DNA of 64,000 nt, taken from Saturnia japonica. Its lineage: Eukaryota > Arthropoda > Insecta > Lepidoptera > Saturniidae. This document shows positions 22,041 to 34,539 of this stretch, in pieces. Location: assembly GCA_033032175.1 (NCBI GenBank), contig CM065325.1, positions 16,024,930 through 16,088,929 on the forward strand, in the 5' to 3' direction. The notes under the pieces were generated by a model. The model was not told the origin of the DNA. It worked only from the letters and a program-made list of their open reading frames with translations, and made no database searches. The position numbers and the translations under genes were made by a program. Position 1 is the stretch's first letter. Each line of letters begins with the position of its first letter.

Positions 22041-23515
22041 TTATATAGATCTCCAAATAACACTCTTTGCCATGGATATAACGATACTGATACGATATAT
22101 CGGCTGATGCAGTACTTTGGCCGATTTAAATTATACCTAAGGAGGATAGCGACATTATTGTTTCTTTACTATAAGTATAAGTTTTAAAATCGGAAATTAC
22201 CTGACACTTGCTCGGATACTGGCAAGGTGCGAGGCGATAAGCGGTGTATTGCGATACTTAGAGGTTTCGTTACAACAAATCTAGTTGGTGTGCATATTTT
22301 TGGATTTGACGGTCGGAAGGTGGTGTCTTTAGAGCTTGGAAACTCTCATAACAGCAACGACGGCAATATCGGCGACGAAAATAAGTGACTTTTCATACAG
22401 ATAATAATACTATCATATATAAATATTTGAGTGATATCGACTTCAATCAAATTGATATACAGTCCACTTAATTTAAGTTATGGGTGTGGGAGTAAAAGAA
22501 AAGAAAAAAGAAAAATATCACTGTATCAATGTGAAACGGACCTTAATTCAATGAACCAATAGTTATAGAAACTTATCATCGAAATATCAAATTTATAGTA
22601 CACAAAAAGAAAAAGAAAGTTGAATATTATGAAAGATGTCGTCTCTAATGGACAACCTAGAAACAAACCGGACTTTGTTTCACGTAAATATATCGTATAT
22701 TAACCATAGCAAAATAATCAATAATATCTAAGTATAATTCTAATAATATATAACTATAATATAGTGTATTGTAATATTATAATACCTATAATATATAATG
22801 TACGCAATACATATTAGAACAAATGCCACGGCATAAAAAGCGCACGGGAAGCGAACCTTGAACGTACAACTCTCATTGAAAAGATGCGAAATTTTGTATT
22901 TCTTAAATTAGCAGTATATGAAATGTATAAACTGGATCAAAGACACTGTCATTTTACAAACTTGTACATCTATGTAAGCTAGATTTTATTGCATACCTTA
23001 CCTATAAAATAGCAATTTATTTACTTTTACTTTATTAACTTACCAGCTTATACCCTCGACTTCGTTCTCGTTGTCTTTAAAATGAAACAATTTGCGCGCC
23101 ACCTTTTGTAAAATGGTTGTGTACTAATAGAAGACCTTCGCAGATGAGCTAATAAACAAATATGATTGATAGTTCCAGAGATTACAGAGTTTAAACAAAC
23201 AAAAAAAAAACAATTTCATAACCTATAAAATAAGTATTTATAATCTATGTAATTTTATAGATATATCAATATTTTATTAACGGTATTATTATTGCTGACG
23301 CCTGCGAAGAAGAGTATATGTCTTTGTTACTTATTATGAAGAATTTACGCTGACGGATGCAATAATTGCTATTTAATTTGAGAAGGAATGTCGACGATAT
23401 ACTTACATATTTATATCAGCCTTTGATATTATCGGGTTTCATTTTAACCCGCAAACATTTGTGGCAAGTGTAATAATTTATATTTTTGTAGTACAAAAAT
23501 GTTTCTTATTTTTTG
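22041..23515. other. No recognised feature
   Basis: AT-rich DNA, with TAATATA-rich stretches near 22740-22800. No gene or defined repeat. Confidence 0.5.
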
Positions 23516-23519
23516 TCAG

Positions 23520-23765
23520 GAAATAGATGTCGGAACAATTATTCTAATCAAACCGTTTCATGTTATACCCATATCAAGAGGGGCATATAGAATAACTGTT
23601 CGGAAATCTTTGGGAGTCTGTCATATTGGATTTTAAATGATGTCACTTAGCTAACTATGCATTGCCATCCAAAGTAAACGTGTATGCAAAGTTTCAGCTC
23701 AGTCGGTTGGGAACAACTGTTTTAAAATTTAGCTGCAAAATTTGACCCATGCAAAAAAAGCAAGT
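23520..23765 (+). repeat. Unclassified dispersed repeat core
   Basis: The block with GTATGCAAAGTTTCAGCTCA and GTCGGTTGGGAACAAC resembles a motif I associate with dispersed repeats in Lepidoptera. I see no second copy in this window, so the call rests on recall and the boundaries are approximate. Confidence 0.25.
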
Positions 23766-25145
23766 AAAAATAAAAGTTTGTAAAAAAATAGCATAGTAGT
23801 ATATTTCATTTTAAATGTTGTATTTTTTTGTAGTTTTATCAAACCAGAGTTTATTCATTTTATAGCAGAGGTGCTATGGAACTCCTTAACAGAAATTATA
23901 TGATAAACGAAATCGTAAACCGTATTCCATATATTTCAATAATCTCGGATAAGGAAGGAGTCTAATGAGACGCTGTCGAAGAACCAAAATGAATTAAAAT
24001 TACGAACATGTGTAGTAAAATTTAACTAATACTTATCTAAACTAAGGTTAATATTGTTCACCCACAAATTTTGAAATAATATCCATTTTTTTTTCTAAAT
24101 ACAAATCTATAAATAATTTAATAACCATAACTGAAATTATCTGAAATTGTAGAATATTTGAAATAATTTCATATATACTTATATCTATAACCGATACCAA
24201 TTAAATACTTTTAAAATATCCATATTTATTTTGGAAATCTCTTATCTGTAACATCTCAGCTTTTACCCTCATAGAGATTTCACTTTACAATGAAGTAACT
24301 AGAGAATTTATAATACTTGGTGATTCCCCAAAAATTGATAGGGATCCTCTACATAAAAACCTTCTAGAGAGATCTAAATGGATGTTTTTATCAAACCAAA
24401 CGTTAAGCGGGAGGTAATATTGTGTAATAAAATTATATCTCATAAAAAATTTTCCTCAGTAAAAGTTTATTTAAACGTCGAGATTGGAAAGCTCGTGGTC
24501 ACGTTTCCCCGTGATGAAATATCGTGGAAAACCGTTCACAAGAATTTAACCAGGTTTTTTTGTTTGTACAGTTATTTAAAAAGGTTTTAATGTTTCTCTC
24601 TTTTCAAATTTCATCTCTCTTAGCCTTTTTAACTTATAAATAACTAGTAAACGTTATCAAAGTTGAAAGGGCTTCTGAGAAACGAAATCTCAGTCAGCTC
24701 AACGTACTATTTTTATATGAAAGTATTTCTGCCCTTTTCAGTAGTTAATAAATCAACCACAGCGCAATCTACCACGTTCAGTGATAACATAAAAAGAATC
24801 TCCAAGAAAAACGCTTCTAATTACCAACATTCATGGTGATCATCCTAATGGAAGTGGAATTAATCAATCTCGTATAATATTTATAATTAATATATGAGAT
24901 AGATTAACTCGAACTCCATTTGACCGATTACCAAGAATATTGGTAAGTTTAAGTGATATATAAAAGTATTACTTCTAATTTTACAAGCAATATCTTACAT
25001 ATGTATTCATATATAACCGGGAATCTACAAATCGATTTTCATTTCTGTAACTTTAAAACTCATGATACTTAAGTACCTACTAAATCAATCAAACTTTTTC
25101 TATAAATTTTTCTTCATTACGACCCCTACCTCTCAAGAGGTACCG

Positions 25146-25147
<2 letters not shown>
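23766..25147. other. No recognised feature
   Basis: AT-rich DNA. A 70-codon open frame at 24378-24590 has no recognised motif. Confidence 0.5.

Positions 25148-25148
<1 letters not shown>

Positions 25149-25208
<60 letters not shown>
25149..25208. repeat. (AT)n microsatellite
   Basis: About 30 uninterrupted AT dinucleotides. Confidence 0.95.
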
Positions 25209-25210
<2 letters not shown>

Positions 25211-25757
25211 CATTATATTTTCATGTGTGTGTTAATTTTTAGTCAAGAAGAAATTATAAAATTGACTTCAAACATACATAATACCAAATTACCAATTTTC
25301 CTTTATATGTACTTCGTTTCTAAATGTTACAACCATTTACTCTATCGCTCAAATGGCATTACATTGTTATATTTATGTTGTATGTTTCGTCATTAATCGT
25401 GATAACGCTCTGTAACGCTTTACTCTCAGCGGTCATCACTGTTTCCAAACTATCTATTTATCATAAATAAATAATATATTTACTTTTTTACGGACATACT
25501 CTACTTATTTTATAATTTACATTCAAAATGTACAGACAGACATTTTGCCAATGAAAATTTATTCAAGTCACGTAGAGGCGAAGGAAATATTTCAAAATGA
25601 ATCTTGATAAGAAATATTGAGGGGGTCATATTTCTGTTATGCAAATATTCCAATTATTATAGTGCGATAGACTTTGAAATACGACGATAAGTTCGCAATA
25701 AGAACAACATTCATATTGCATGTGCTAAAAACATGATTATTATGTACAACAACTAAT

Positions 25758-26011
25758 ACTAGAGATCGCCCTAAGCTCGAAATTCGACCAGCGACTTTTC
25801 GATCATAGACTATTTGCATTGGTCATGTTAGGATTCCCAGTATTAGTTTATTTTATTTAATATATTAGTAACAGATATTATAGATAAGTTTTAGCTTTCT
25901 GCACTCCTTCTTCATATAAACTTTAACCATGCTAAATCTCACAGCCTTCCGTGCACGCAATACGCTTAAAAAGGTACCGAAAGCTTTTGCTTCGAGTATT
26001 AAATACATAGA
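25758..26011 (-). mobile_element. Non-autonomous Helitron-like element, family B, copy 2
   Basis: Minus strand from TCTATGTATTTAATAC (26011) to GGGCGATCTCTAGT (25758). It shares ends and body blocks with 21676-22040 but lacks an internal stretch of about 100 bases. Confidence 0.6.
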
Positions 26012-26289
26012 TTATTGTGTTGTTTGAGTTAACAATATATTTAGAACCAGCTCATCTAGATATGTCTGTTTCATTACAAAAAAAAACAAATGTAGTATAC
26101 ATAATCAAGCATAAGTACAGAAGTCCCAGGTTATACACCTGTTAAAACTTACTATAAGTTTTTTAATACTGTTAATACAAATTACAATAAAGAACAGTAA
26201 TGGCGTTACGATGGCTTGCGAGTAAGAGAGCGCCGCGCGCCGTTGGGCCGGTGTTGCAAGACAATAATTTCAATTTATTGTAACATCGT

Positions 26290-26510
26290 TATTGTTTATA
26301 ACCGACTTCTAAAAAAGAGGTGAGATTACTGAATTCGAATAAATATTGTTTTTAGGGATGTTCAGCCATAACTTCTTTGTTTTTGTGAACTGATTTGGAT
26401 AATTATTTTTTCGTTGGAAAGGGTATACCTCGAGGGTGGTCCCACTGAACCTTCAACTTCGAAGATACACTAGGGAACTTTTGAAAATCATTGAAGTAAG
26501 TTTTCCTTTT
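26290..26510 (-). repeat. Dispersed repeat family C, copy 1
   Basis: It contains the complements of TATGGCTGAACAT, AAGTTGAAGGT and GTGTATCTTCGAAG, found in the same order at 31816-32045 and 43145-43410. The right-hand edge (minus-strand orientation) is the ACCGACTTCTAAAAAAGAGG motif. Non-coding; the class is unknown (non-LTR 3' end or Helitron-like). Confidence 0.5.
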
Positions 26511-26514
26511 TGTT

Positions 26515-27329
26515 AAAAAATAACTTGTGTCATGTTATACCATGACAAAGAAAGTAACGGCAGTTTCTCATAGTAAGCACTGTAGGTAGAATCCAAAAAC
26601 GACCACAGAGGGATCGATAATCCATCGACGGTAACCGCAATCTTGCTGGCCAGCAAGTCTCTCGGCAGATGGACACACACCGCACCGGTTCATACCGATA
26701 CATGATAAACACATAGTACTCGCGAACCAAGTCTGGTTCAGATCCCTACCAACCCTCCGTATTATCATTCAGTACACAGTGATGCAGTACTTTGTCCTAA
26801 AACACATTGATCATAAACAGTACATATAAGGGTATATTTAAACATAGTGGAACAGGTATGATACATTTCTTTGAGAGCTTTAAACTACCCAATATTCCCT
26901 ATATTGTCCAACGGACAACGAGATATTACTGAGAAGTTCCACACGGGACTGCTAATGAGGTATCACGTAATAATCAAGTATACTGCCTGAAGGGTATTAT
27001 GTTGTATCGACGTAGAGCGAAAGCATGAACTCTCTATATCTGTAATAGACACATCCGATAAGTAGTAAAGGTAGTAAAATGTTAACAGTAAGTCAAAGTA
27101 CAAAATAGTAAAAAATGAAAGGGTAGATCCTAATAGAGTATTACACCATTTTTCAAATTATCAACTGAGAACAAACATCAAGAGTGTACTTTGAATTTTG
27201 AAAACAAAGAAATAATTTGAGCAGTTTATCTATCTACGTAGGGATCTATAATAACGATTACTCTTTGACGTATATATACTATAAACAAAAAATACTGAAT
27301 CTTTAAAATAAAATATATATTGTGGAGTT
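26515..27329. other. No recognised feature
   Basis: The part at 26530-26770 has somewhat higher G+C and two overlapping 66-codon minus-strand frames without recognised motifs. The remainder is AT-rich. Confidence 0.4.
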
Positions 27330-27660
27330 ACTAGAATGGATAAGATCACCAAGGAGTTTATTAGAGGAAATCTTAAAATAGCACCAGTCACAGAGAAGTT
27401 GAAGGGTTATATGCTAGCATGGTACGGGCATGTCATGAGGAGGGATGAAAGTTATATAACTAAAAGAATGTTAAGTATGAAGGTAGATGGACATAGGAGT
27501 AGAGGAAGATGGAAGAAGGTATGGATGGATTGTGTGAAGAATGATATGCATATAAAAGGTGTGAATACTGAGATAAAGTGTATGTGTGTTGTGCCGACCC
27601 TTTTAAGTAGGATAAGGGGTAAGAAGTTGATGAACAGAAATTAACATAAGTACCACATTT
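27330..27660 (+). pseudogene. C-terminal fragment of a non-LTR endonuclease-reverse transcriptase
   Basis: An open frame of 102 codons (ATG 27336 is internal) reads LKGYMLAWYGHVMRRDE, TKRMLSMKVDGHRSRGR and WKKVWMDCVKNDMHIKGV. This is the W.GHVMRR...RGR...W.DC.K.D pattern at the C-terminus of a widespread non-LTR family. The upstream RT and the endonuclease are missing, as in a 5'-truncated insertion. Confidence 0.65.
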
Positions 27661-28570
27661 ATGTGTTTTTAAAAACACTTTGTCATCACGTGGAAGCCTA
27701 ATATGGTGACTCCTATCAACCTACTGTAATGTTGTTCCTTGTTAGGCGATTGAAGGAGCTGCAGTGTCCGCCTTTATAATCTTGCAGTTCAATTCTTAAA
27801 AGATAACATATTTATAGGATTGTTCTGATATTTTCTCAATGATACACTGTACAAGGATCATTCTAGCAATATTGATTATTTTAATGGAAAAGAATGACCC
27901 AGTTGTACTTTTTTTTAATACAAGAATAACAAAGCTATTCACTCGACAGGTAAAAACAAGTGTCCTACCATTTGGAAATGAGCATTTATTACTGGTCGCA
28001 TTTTCACATCGGCGTACACGTCGATGTACGTCAGCGATAGTCGCTAGATATCTGTTAATATTGTTAATGGACATACATATGGTGATCGTAATTCAGTCAT
28101 GTTCAACTCCTATGTATTTAAGTTATTGCTGGTCCAAATAAAAATAAATATTTTAAATAGTGGTTAATATTTTTATTTGTAGTTGGTAATGGTGTTAATT
28201 GTTAGTAGAAACACACTTCACTGCAACAGTGGGAGTCATGTTTAAATATGTGTTTTAGGGTTACTGTTTATTATTTTGCTGCGGCCACTTCTCGTTGTAA
28301 CAGCGTAATGAAGCTCCAGACAATGCAGTGCGCCGCAACAGACCGTACATCACTGGTTATCGATACACTGACAAGATATATATACAACACTATAATAAAC
28401 AACTTACTATATAATAATACATAATTAGAACTTTTATATGATAAATCAATTAATAATAAACGACGACACTTTTCTAAGTTCAGGAAAATTGCTGCAATTT
28501 AATTATTTAGCATATAAGTAAATAATTAATTTTAAAAGGTCCTGTGGCCACTTCGCAAAGAGAAACATGG
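27661..28570. other. No recognised feature
   Basis: AT-rich DNA. Open frames at 27796-28141 overlap on both strands and show no motif. Confidence 0.45.
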
Positions 28571-28576
28571 GCTTCA

Positions 28577-29316
28577 TCACACCGGCCCACGGCGCACTGA
28601 AGATTACAAAAGTCGACAATTTTATATTAAATTATTCTCCACTCACACCGGCCCACGACACATAGACGATTACAAGTGTCGACAATTTTAGATTTAAGTT
28701 ATTCTCCACTCACACCGGCCCACGACACATAGACGATTACAAGTGTCGGACAATTTTAGATTTAAGTTATTCTCCACTCACACCGGCCCGCGACGCATAG
28801 ACGATTACAAGTGTCGACAATTTTAGATTTATGTTATTCTCCACTCACACCGGCCCACGACACATAGACGATTACAAGTGTCAACAATTTTAGATTTAAG
28901 TTATTCTCCACTCACACCGGCCCACGACACATAGACGATTACAAGTGTCGACAATTTTAGATTTATGTTATTCTCCACTCACACCGGCCCACGACACATA
29001 GACGATTACAAGTGTCAACAATTTTAGATTTAAGTTATTCTCCACTCACACCGGCCCACGACACATAGACGATTACAAGTGTCGACAATTTTAGATTTAA
29101 GTTATTCTCCACTCACACCGGCCCACGACACATAGACGATTACAAGTGTCGAAAATTTTAGATTTAAGTTATTCTCCACTCACACCGGCCCACGACACAT
29201 AGAACGATTACAAGCTGTCGACAATTTTAGATTTAAATTATTCTCCACTCACACCGGCCCACGACGCATAGAAGATTACAAGCGTCGACAATTCTAGATT
29301 TAAATTATTCTCCTCT
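28577..29316. repeat. Minisatellite, 11 units of about 67 bp, each with an inverted repeat
   Basis: Units begin CACACCGGCC at 28577, 28644, 28711, 28779, 28846, 28913, 28980, 29047, 29114, 29181 and 29250. Spacing is 67 bp except for small insertions (68 and 69). The inner units are nearly identical and the outer ones more diverged, as expected from unequal exchange. Most units contain CGACAC, a 14-base spacer and GTGTCG, an inverted repeat able to form a 6-bp stem. No coding potential. Confidence 0.95.
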
Positions 29317-30056
29317 TAATAATTATCGAACGGCCAAGCTGTTTCATAATGTTTTATCTTCGTTATAATGCCGGCAAATTTATAATTATATAAAAAGCCT
29401 CACACACACATAAACAACTATGAATATATAGATATTAATATTAGAATTCGGAACCCTACGTCATACGAGCAAAGCTTAACAAATTGACTGGATTAAAATC
29501 ACTCGTGACAAAGGAGTGCAGCCATGAAGTTTGTAAAATATACTGTGACAGCTGGCAACATTAAGTTGGGCCGTGAAACTAAAGATTTCGAAGCTTACTC
29601 CTTAAGAATCCATTTTCATATAAGGCCCCCGGGATGGAAATTTTATGAGGAGTGAAATTTATAAAAGCGTTACGTTTTTCTGGGGAATGTACCATCCGCA
29701 CCTTTTACTTTGAAAACATGTATATATGTATATTATCTTGCTTGTAGATAAATCATTTTAGATAAAGTCGGTTAGTCAATCAATCAACTCTTTGCATATT
29801 CAAAGACAATCGTACTTCGTGTCAACTTCAGTCGTGGGTTGGAGCTGACACACACACACACACAAACACTTTTTTGCATATCAAACCAGTTTTTATGGTT
29901 GTCAGCCTTGCAAATGATATGTTTACTTTAGTATTTTACTGAACACTTTAGTACATAACAACCGAATAAGGGTGGTAAATAAATGATCTACCGGCACTTG
30001 TAATGCTTTATAACATTATGACGAGACTCACAAGATAAGTGACTGACTCGCTATTA
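29317..30056. other. No recognised gene; short (CA)n tract
   Basis: Contains (CA)n at about 29849-29868. Otherwise no gene or repeat recognised. Confidence 0.45.
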
Positions 30057-30061
30057 CGAGA

Positions 30062-30499
30062 TGTGGTGGCCGGATACTAGGAACGGCGAATTAAAGCCTT
30101 CGATAACTTCATAACTCGCTGATCCCGGGACTTCCTATATCCTATTGAATCGGTAGTTGTTCAGGTCCACCAAAATAATTGAGCCCGGCTGAACAGTGCC
30201 GACTTACCTGGGGATCGCCGTTGATGTTGTGTCTGTGACCGGGTGCAAATCCACACTTCACTCTAGTGGCCGCCGTCGTCCGAGTTATTGTATTTAATTA
30301 GGTACACACAAAACTGTTCCACTACAAACAAGCTGAGGCAATCATAGTACTTAATAAACTTGGAAAAATGATAATAATGCTCCAAACATTCCGACCAGTC
30401 CGACGTCGAAGAAACAGTTTTTTTTTTTTAGATCACGCCCCCAAGCTTCGAAACACTGAAAACAACCGGAGCACAGATTAAAATAGTGTTGCCTGAACA
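30062..30499 (-). repeat. Solo LTR of the BEL/Pao family
   Basis: 438 bp on the minus strand, from TGTTCAGGCAACACTA (30499) to CCGGCCACCACA (30062), flanked by CGAGA at 30057-30061 and 30500-30504. A single LTR with an intact 5-bp duplication is the product of recombination between the LTRs of a former full element. It is clearly more diverged from the other LTRs than they are from each other. The splice-donor consensus CCAG|GTAAGT is still intact (exon end 30208). Confidence 0.92.
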
Positions 30500-30504
30500 C
30501 GAGA

Positions 30505-31370
30505 TTTCAATTTTATATTGTTTGTAATTTATTTATCTAAAAAAAATTTCATACAAGGGTCCTCAAACTAGGCACGCCTGTATCTTGCGGACCTTTCACA
30601 CCTGTTGATCTATTATACTTATAACAACATTTTACACGTTACACACACACATACCATACTATAATAAATATATTACAGGCACGTATTACATAACCGCACA
30701 TGATTACATAATAAACACAAAATACATATTACATATAGATTCAACAAACTATAAAAGCAAAAGCTGAAACCATTATAGAAAATAGTTTATGGGTAAACAG
30801 AGAAAATGTAAAATTATTTTTCAATTCTAAGTACTTACATCCTTATATGTGTTGGTGTTTGGTTAGGTATTTGGAAAAGGAATTACAAAAATTGCAAATG
30901 CACAGCACACGGTTAAGTGGCCACTTTATATCTATAACAACTTTATGTCTATAATCAATCCAGAACTATCGACCTGAGGTCAGATACTGATAAAATCTAA
31001 CTAAGATTTAATAATCTTCGATTATTAATATGGATCCGAACACACTCTCCCGACTTAAACACTAACATAAGGTTTGACAGTTTTATGGGAAAACAATCTT
31101 ACAGTGATATCTCCACAAACAAACACTGTAATTTTTTTAACACTTTCAAGTTGTAATAAAGATATTTTATAATGCTTGCCAAACCGTACATTATGGCAGT
31201 ATTTAAAAATGTTTTTATGAGTTCGTTTATTTCACTTCTCTCACGGGCATGGAACTTTATTTAAATTATTCACTTTTTGTCAATAACGCAGACGAGTTTC
31301 CAAAACCTATATTTATCAATTCTAGTTAGCATCCAATCGCCAGTTTGAATTATGGTCATAACTACAAGAC
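30505..31370. other. No recognised feature
   Basis: AT-rich DNA without gene or repeat boundaries that I can define. Confidence 0.5.
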
Positions 31371-31372
31371 AA

Positions 31373-31815
31373 TCTATAAAACTAATAAAATTGAAGTGTC
31401 GGTTTGTAATTTCAAAATTAACAGTTTTTTACTAAATACATATGAAAGTATATACAAAATACCTTTAACAAAAAATAAATTTAAATTTTTTTTGTCTGTG
31501 TGTTTATCTGTTTGTTCCGGGTAATCTCCGAAACGGTTGGACCGAGTTTGACGAGACTTTCACTGATAGATAGCTGATAATATAGAGAGTAACTTAGGCT
31601 ACTTTTATTTTAGAAAAAGAATTAGCGTTCCGCACAACTAAAAAAAACTGGTCATGGTGAATCAATACGGGCGCTTAAATGGCTTATGCGGAGTAAACCA
31701 TAAAAGATATAGCAAATTAATGTACTACATAATTGTAGGCATTATTAAAAAGACCTACAAAAAAAGTCAGGGAGAGTGTACGTTTATCTACTAAAAACTA
31801 TCCATAATAAGAATT
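31373..31815 (+). mobile_element. Non-autonomous Helitron-like element, family D, copy 1 (3' end lost)
   Basis: It begins TCTATAAAACTAATAAAATT and shares long blocks with 40954-41476, such as GGGCGCTTAAATGGCTTA and AGATATAGCAAATTAATGTA. The shared sequence stops near 31815, where repeat family C begins, so the 3' end has been lost. Confidence 0.5.
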
Positions 31816-32045
31816 TTAGCTTCAATGACTTTCAAGATTTCCCTGGTGTATCTTCAAAACTAAAGGTCTAATACCAATGAAATTAAAATGAGACCACCCT
31901 TGAAGCATTCCCTTTGTAACTAAAGAATAATTATCTAAATCAGTTGATAAACAATTAAGTTACGGCTGAACATACATAAAATAAAAATAAAACACATTCT
32001 AATTGATTAACCTTCTTTTTTTGAAGTCCTTCATAACACACAGAC
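31816..32045 (+). repeat. Dispersed repeat family C, copy 2
   Basis: Contains TGGTGTATCTTCAAAACTAA, AATGAAATTAAAATG and GTTACGGCTGAACATAC, as in the copies at 26290 (minus) and 43145. It ends at CTTCTTTTTTTGAAGTCCTT. Confidence 0.5.
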
Positions 32046-32429
32046 AATTAATAAAATAGAGAAAGAAAAAAAGTAAAATCTAGTAATGTTTGTGAAACGG
32101 CTTGCAATATATGTATTTTATCCAGTACACATATACTTGTATAGAAGTTTTATTGTTGACAATGTAAACTTAAAAATATTTATATAGCAGATTGCTGCTA
32201 ACCTAACAAAATATTCTTGCAGTCAAATAAATGAATTAATATTTTATATACTAAACAAACGTTTTGTGGTGGCAACCACCACTCACACACTGGGTGCGAT
32301 ATTCTACCTCTGTAGATCAAGTGGACTGTATATTTTTAAACTGGTTGGAAGTATATATCACACAAAATAACTGCCGATTATGATATACTATAACCGGGAT
32401 GAAGGCTCACTTACCTTTCCGCCGATGAT

Positions 32430-32640
32430 ATTAATTCAAACTCCAAGCCGAAATATGCACAACACCTTTTGATGCACTATACCGCCGAAACAATTACAAG
32501 TGTTAGATGCCGCACCGGTATCCGTCCGAGTCCCACGAGCAAGTAACCAGTCATCGCCGATTTTTATTGTTGGGGGTAATTTAAAAATAAAAATAATTTT
32601 GCATACCCCCAACCAATTTATTAGCCCGAACACGTTTCGT
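32430..32640 (-). other. Moderately GC-rich segment with inverted repeat and splice-donor-like site
   Basis: GTTGGGGGTA (32569-32578) and TACCCCCAAC (32604-32613) form a perfect 10-bp inverted repeat with a 25-base AT spacer. On the minus strand the segment ends at CGGCGGAAAG|GTAAGTGAG near 32420, a full 5' splice-site consensus. It could be a first exon read leftward or part of an unrecognised LTR. No ORF beyond 65 codons. Confidence 0.25.
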
Positions 32641-34530
32641 TACTAAATATGTACAGTATAGAGTCAATCATATGGAAAGTGAACATGAAGATAAAGATGT
32701 AAAACTTTTGTTCAGTAAAATACTAAATTGTTATTCGGTTAACAAAATCAAACGTACGGGAAGCAAATTACATTCCTTATTTTCAAAACAAAAAATCCTT
32801 TCTTTTGTGCAATCGTTAAGTGGACATGGTAAAGTTAAATTATAGATTATCTGCAATGGGAATGTAATAACAGTACAACTGAATGACCTTCAAGGATAAT
32901 AAAAGTTGCTCAGTGAATCTATTTTCTAGTAAAAGAGTTTCAATACATTTAATCCAGCCTCCCTGTTGAATAAGACAAAGAAGTGTTGAGATCAGGCAGC
33001 AGAGAAATCGTGATCAATTGGACCGCAAATAAATAAACCATATTGAAGAGTCATGCACAGTGAGTGTACCGCGGTGTTTCCGAATCAGGTATATAGTTTC
33101 CTTGATATGGTAGATTTATGAACAGATATAACAAAAATAATTGTCAAAAAAATTCTTATCTCCAAACGTTTAATCAAAAACAAGTTTCAACGAAAATTTG
33201 CAAAAAAAGTCGCTAATTCCGTGGCTTCAGCCTACTACGTCATAAAATACAGTACCTGCAGCATCGCGTCGCACCGCCTGTCCTGAATGTCGAAACATTT
33301 CGCAGCACCTACCAATATGCTTACAGAGTGACATTCTATTCGCATGAACCTTATACAGCATCTTTTATACACACTAGCCTGTATTGGCCAGTTTGATTGG
33401 AAAATCGCAGTTACCAACCATTTTGGTTCCCCTTTCACTCCCCAATCACTTTCTATTCCATCTGCCTCTTCTTGTACAAACACCGTTGCCAAAATAAAAC
33501 CAAGGAAATAATCCAAATTATTAATCAAGTCGAATCCAAGTATCCTGACCAAAACTGGTTAGTGATTGTGATTTATCCAACATTGCAGGACCATTAATCT
33601 TCGTCTGAGAAGAAGAAAGTCGTATTCCCAGAATTTATATAAATAAGGGGAAATAAAAATAAAAATAACATACAAAATCACCTACACACAACAATTTAAC
33701 ACCCTTTCTAGAAACATACAGTCGCCGCAACTCGCCTCTCTCGCCTTGTCTCTCTCATATCGCATCGCCTCGCTGTACACTCCCAACGCATCATCCAATA
33801 ATTAAAATAACCCCATTTCAACATAATCATCAACAATCGGACATAGTTTATTTATTTTATTTAACTATTAACTATTAATATTTAACTACACTTAAATAGA
33901 ATTAATGAGAACAAGAAGAAATAAATAAAGATAAACGAAAATAATAATTAATCTAAAAACAATGAAAAGTTTTAAAACAAGTTTACACAAAGATTTATCA
34001 GCTAAAGCTACACTCACGGGTTTTAAGATGTAATTCGATATCTCGCGATACTCCCCCTCTCTCAGTTCTGTTATCACGACTTAGCAAAATATGAAATAAA
34101 CATCTGAAATGTGAAGCGATAACTAGATTTTAATTAATAACCTTCCCCCTACTACAGATTCAGTTCACAAGAACTCGTCACAGTAATAAAGATACTTATA
34201 AGTCTTTTAACTCTGGGAAGCAAAGACGTTTCTTTCGACAAAGTTTAACAATACGACGACAAACAAAGGATCATAAATATAAACTTTTATACAATAATTA
34301 GACTCTACAATAATACTGTTGTTTGGATTTATTAAATGAAAACTAATTTACTAGTGTGATTTTTTTAGTAAAGATATCCTCTACCGCTGAAGAAAATTAG
34401 GACCGCGAGACTACCTGAACCCTAGAGAAATGATATCATAGTAGTTAAAGTTCCTGCAATGAGCCAGGGCATTCAGTGAAGGAAAACTGCGTTATAAAAG
34501 GATAGCCTGATAGTAGGTTGTTTTTTCGAT
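32641..34530. other. No firmly recognised feature
   Basis: Mostly AT-rich. At 33430-33600 the plus strand encodes KTKEIIQIINQVESKYPDQN followed by WLVI, reminiscent of the segment just before the RNase H of some non-LTR elements. The following TDGS motif is not clear, so I leave it unassigned. Confidence 0.35.
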
Positions 34531-34539
34531 CTGACCTTA

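Noticed and set aside
25637..25819. 60-codon minus-strand frame
   Set aside because: Overlaps the Helitron-like copy at 25758 and has no motif.
28577..29316. CRISPR-like array
   Set aside because: The units are contiguous 67-bp tandem repeats without variable spacers, in eukaryotic DNA.
33430..33600. Start of a non-LTR RNase H domain
   Set aside because: The KYPDQNWLVI segment is suggestive, but the diagnostic TDGS motif is not readable.
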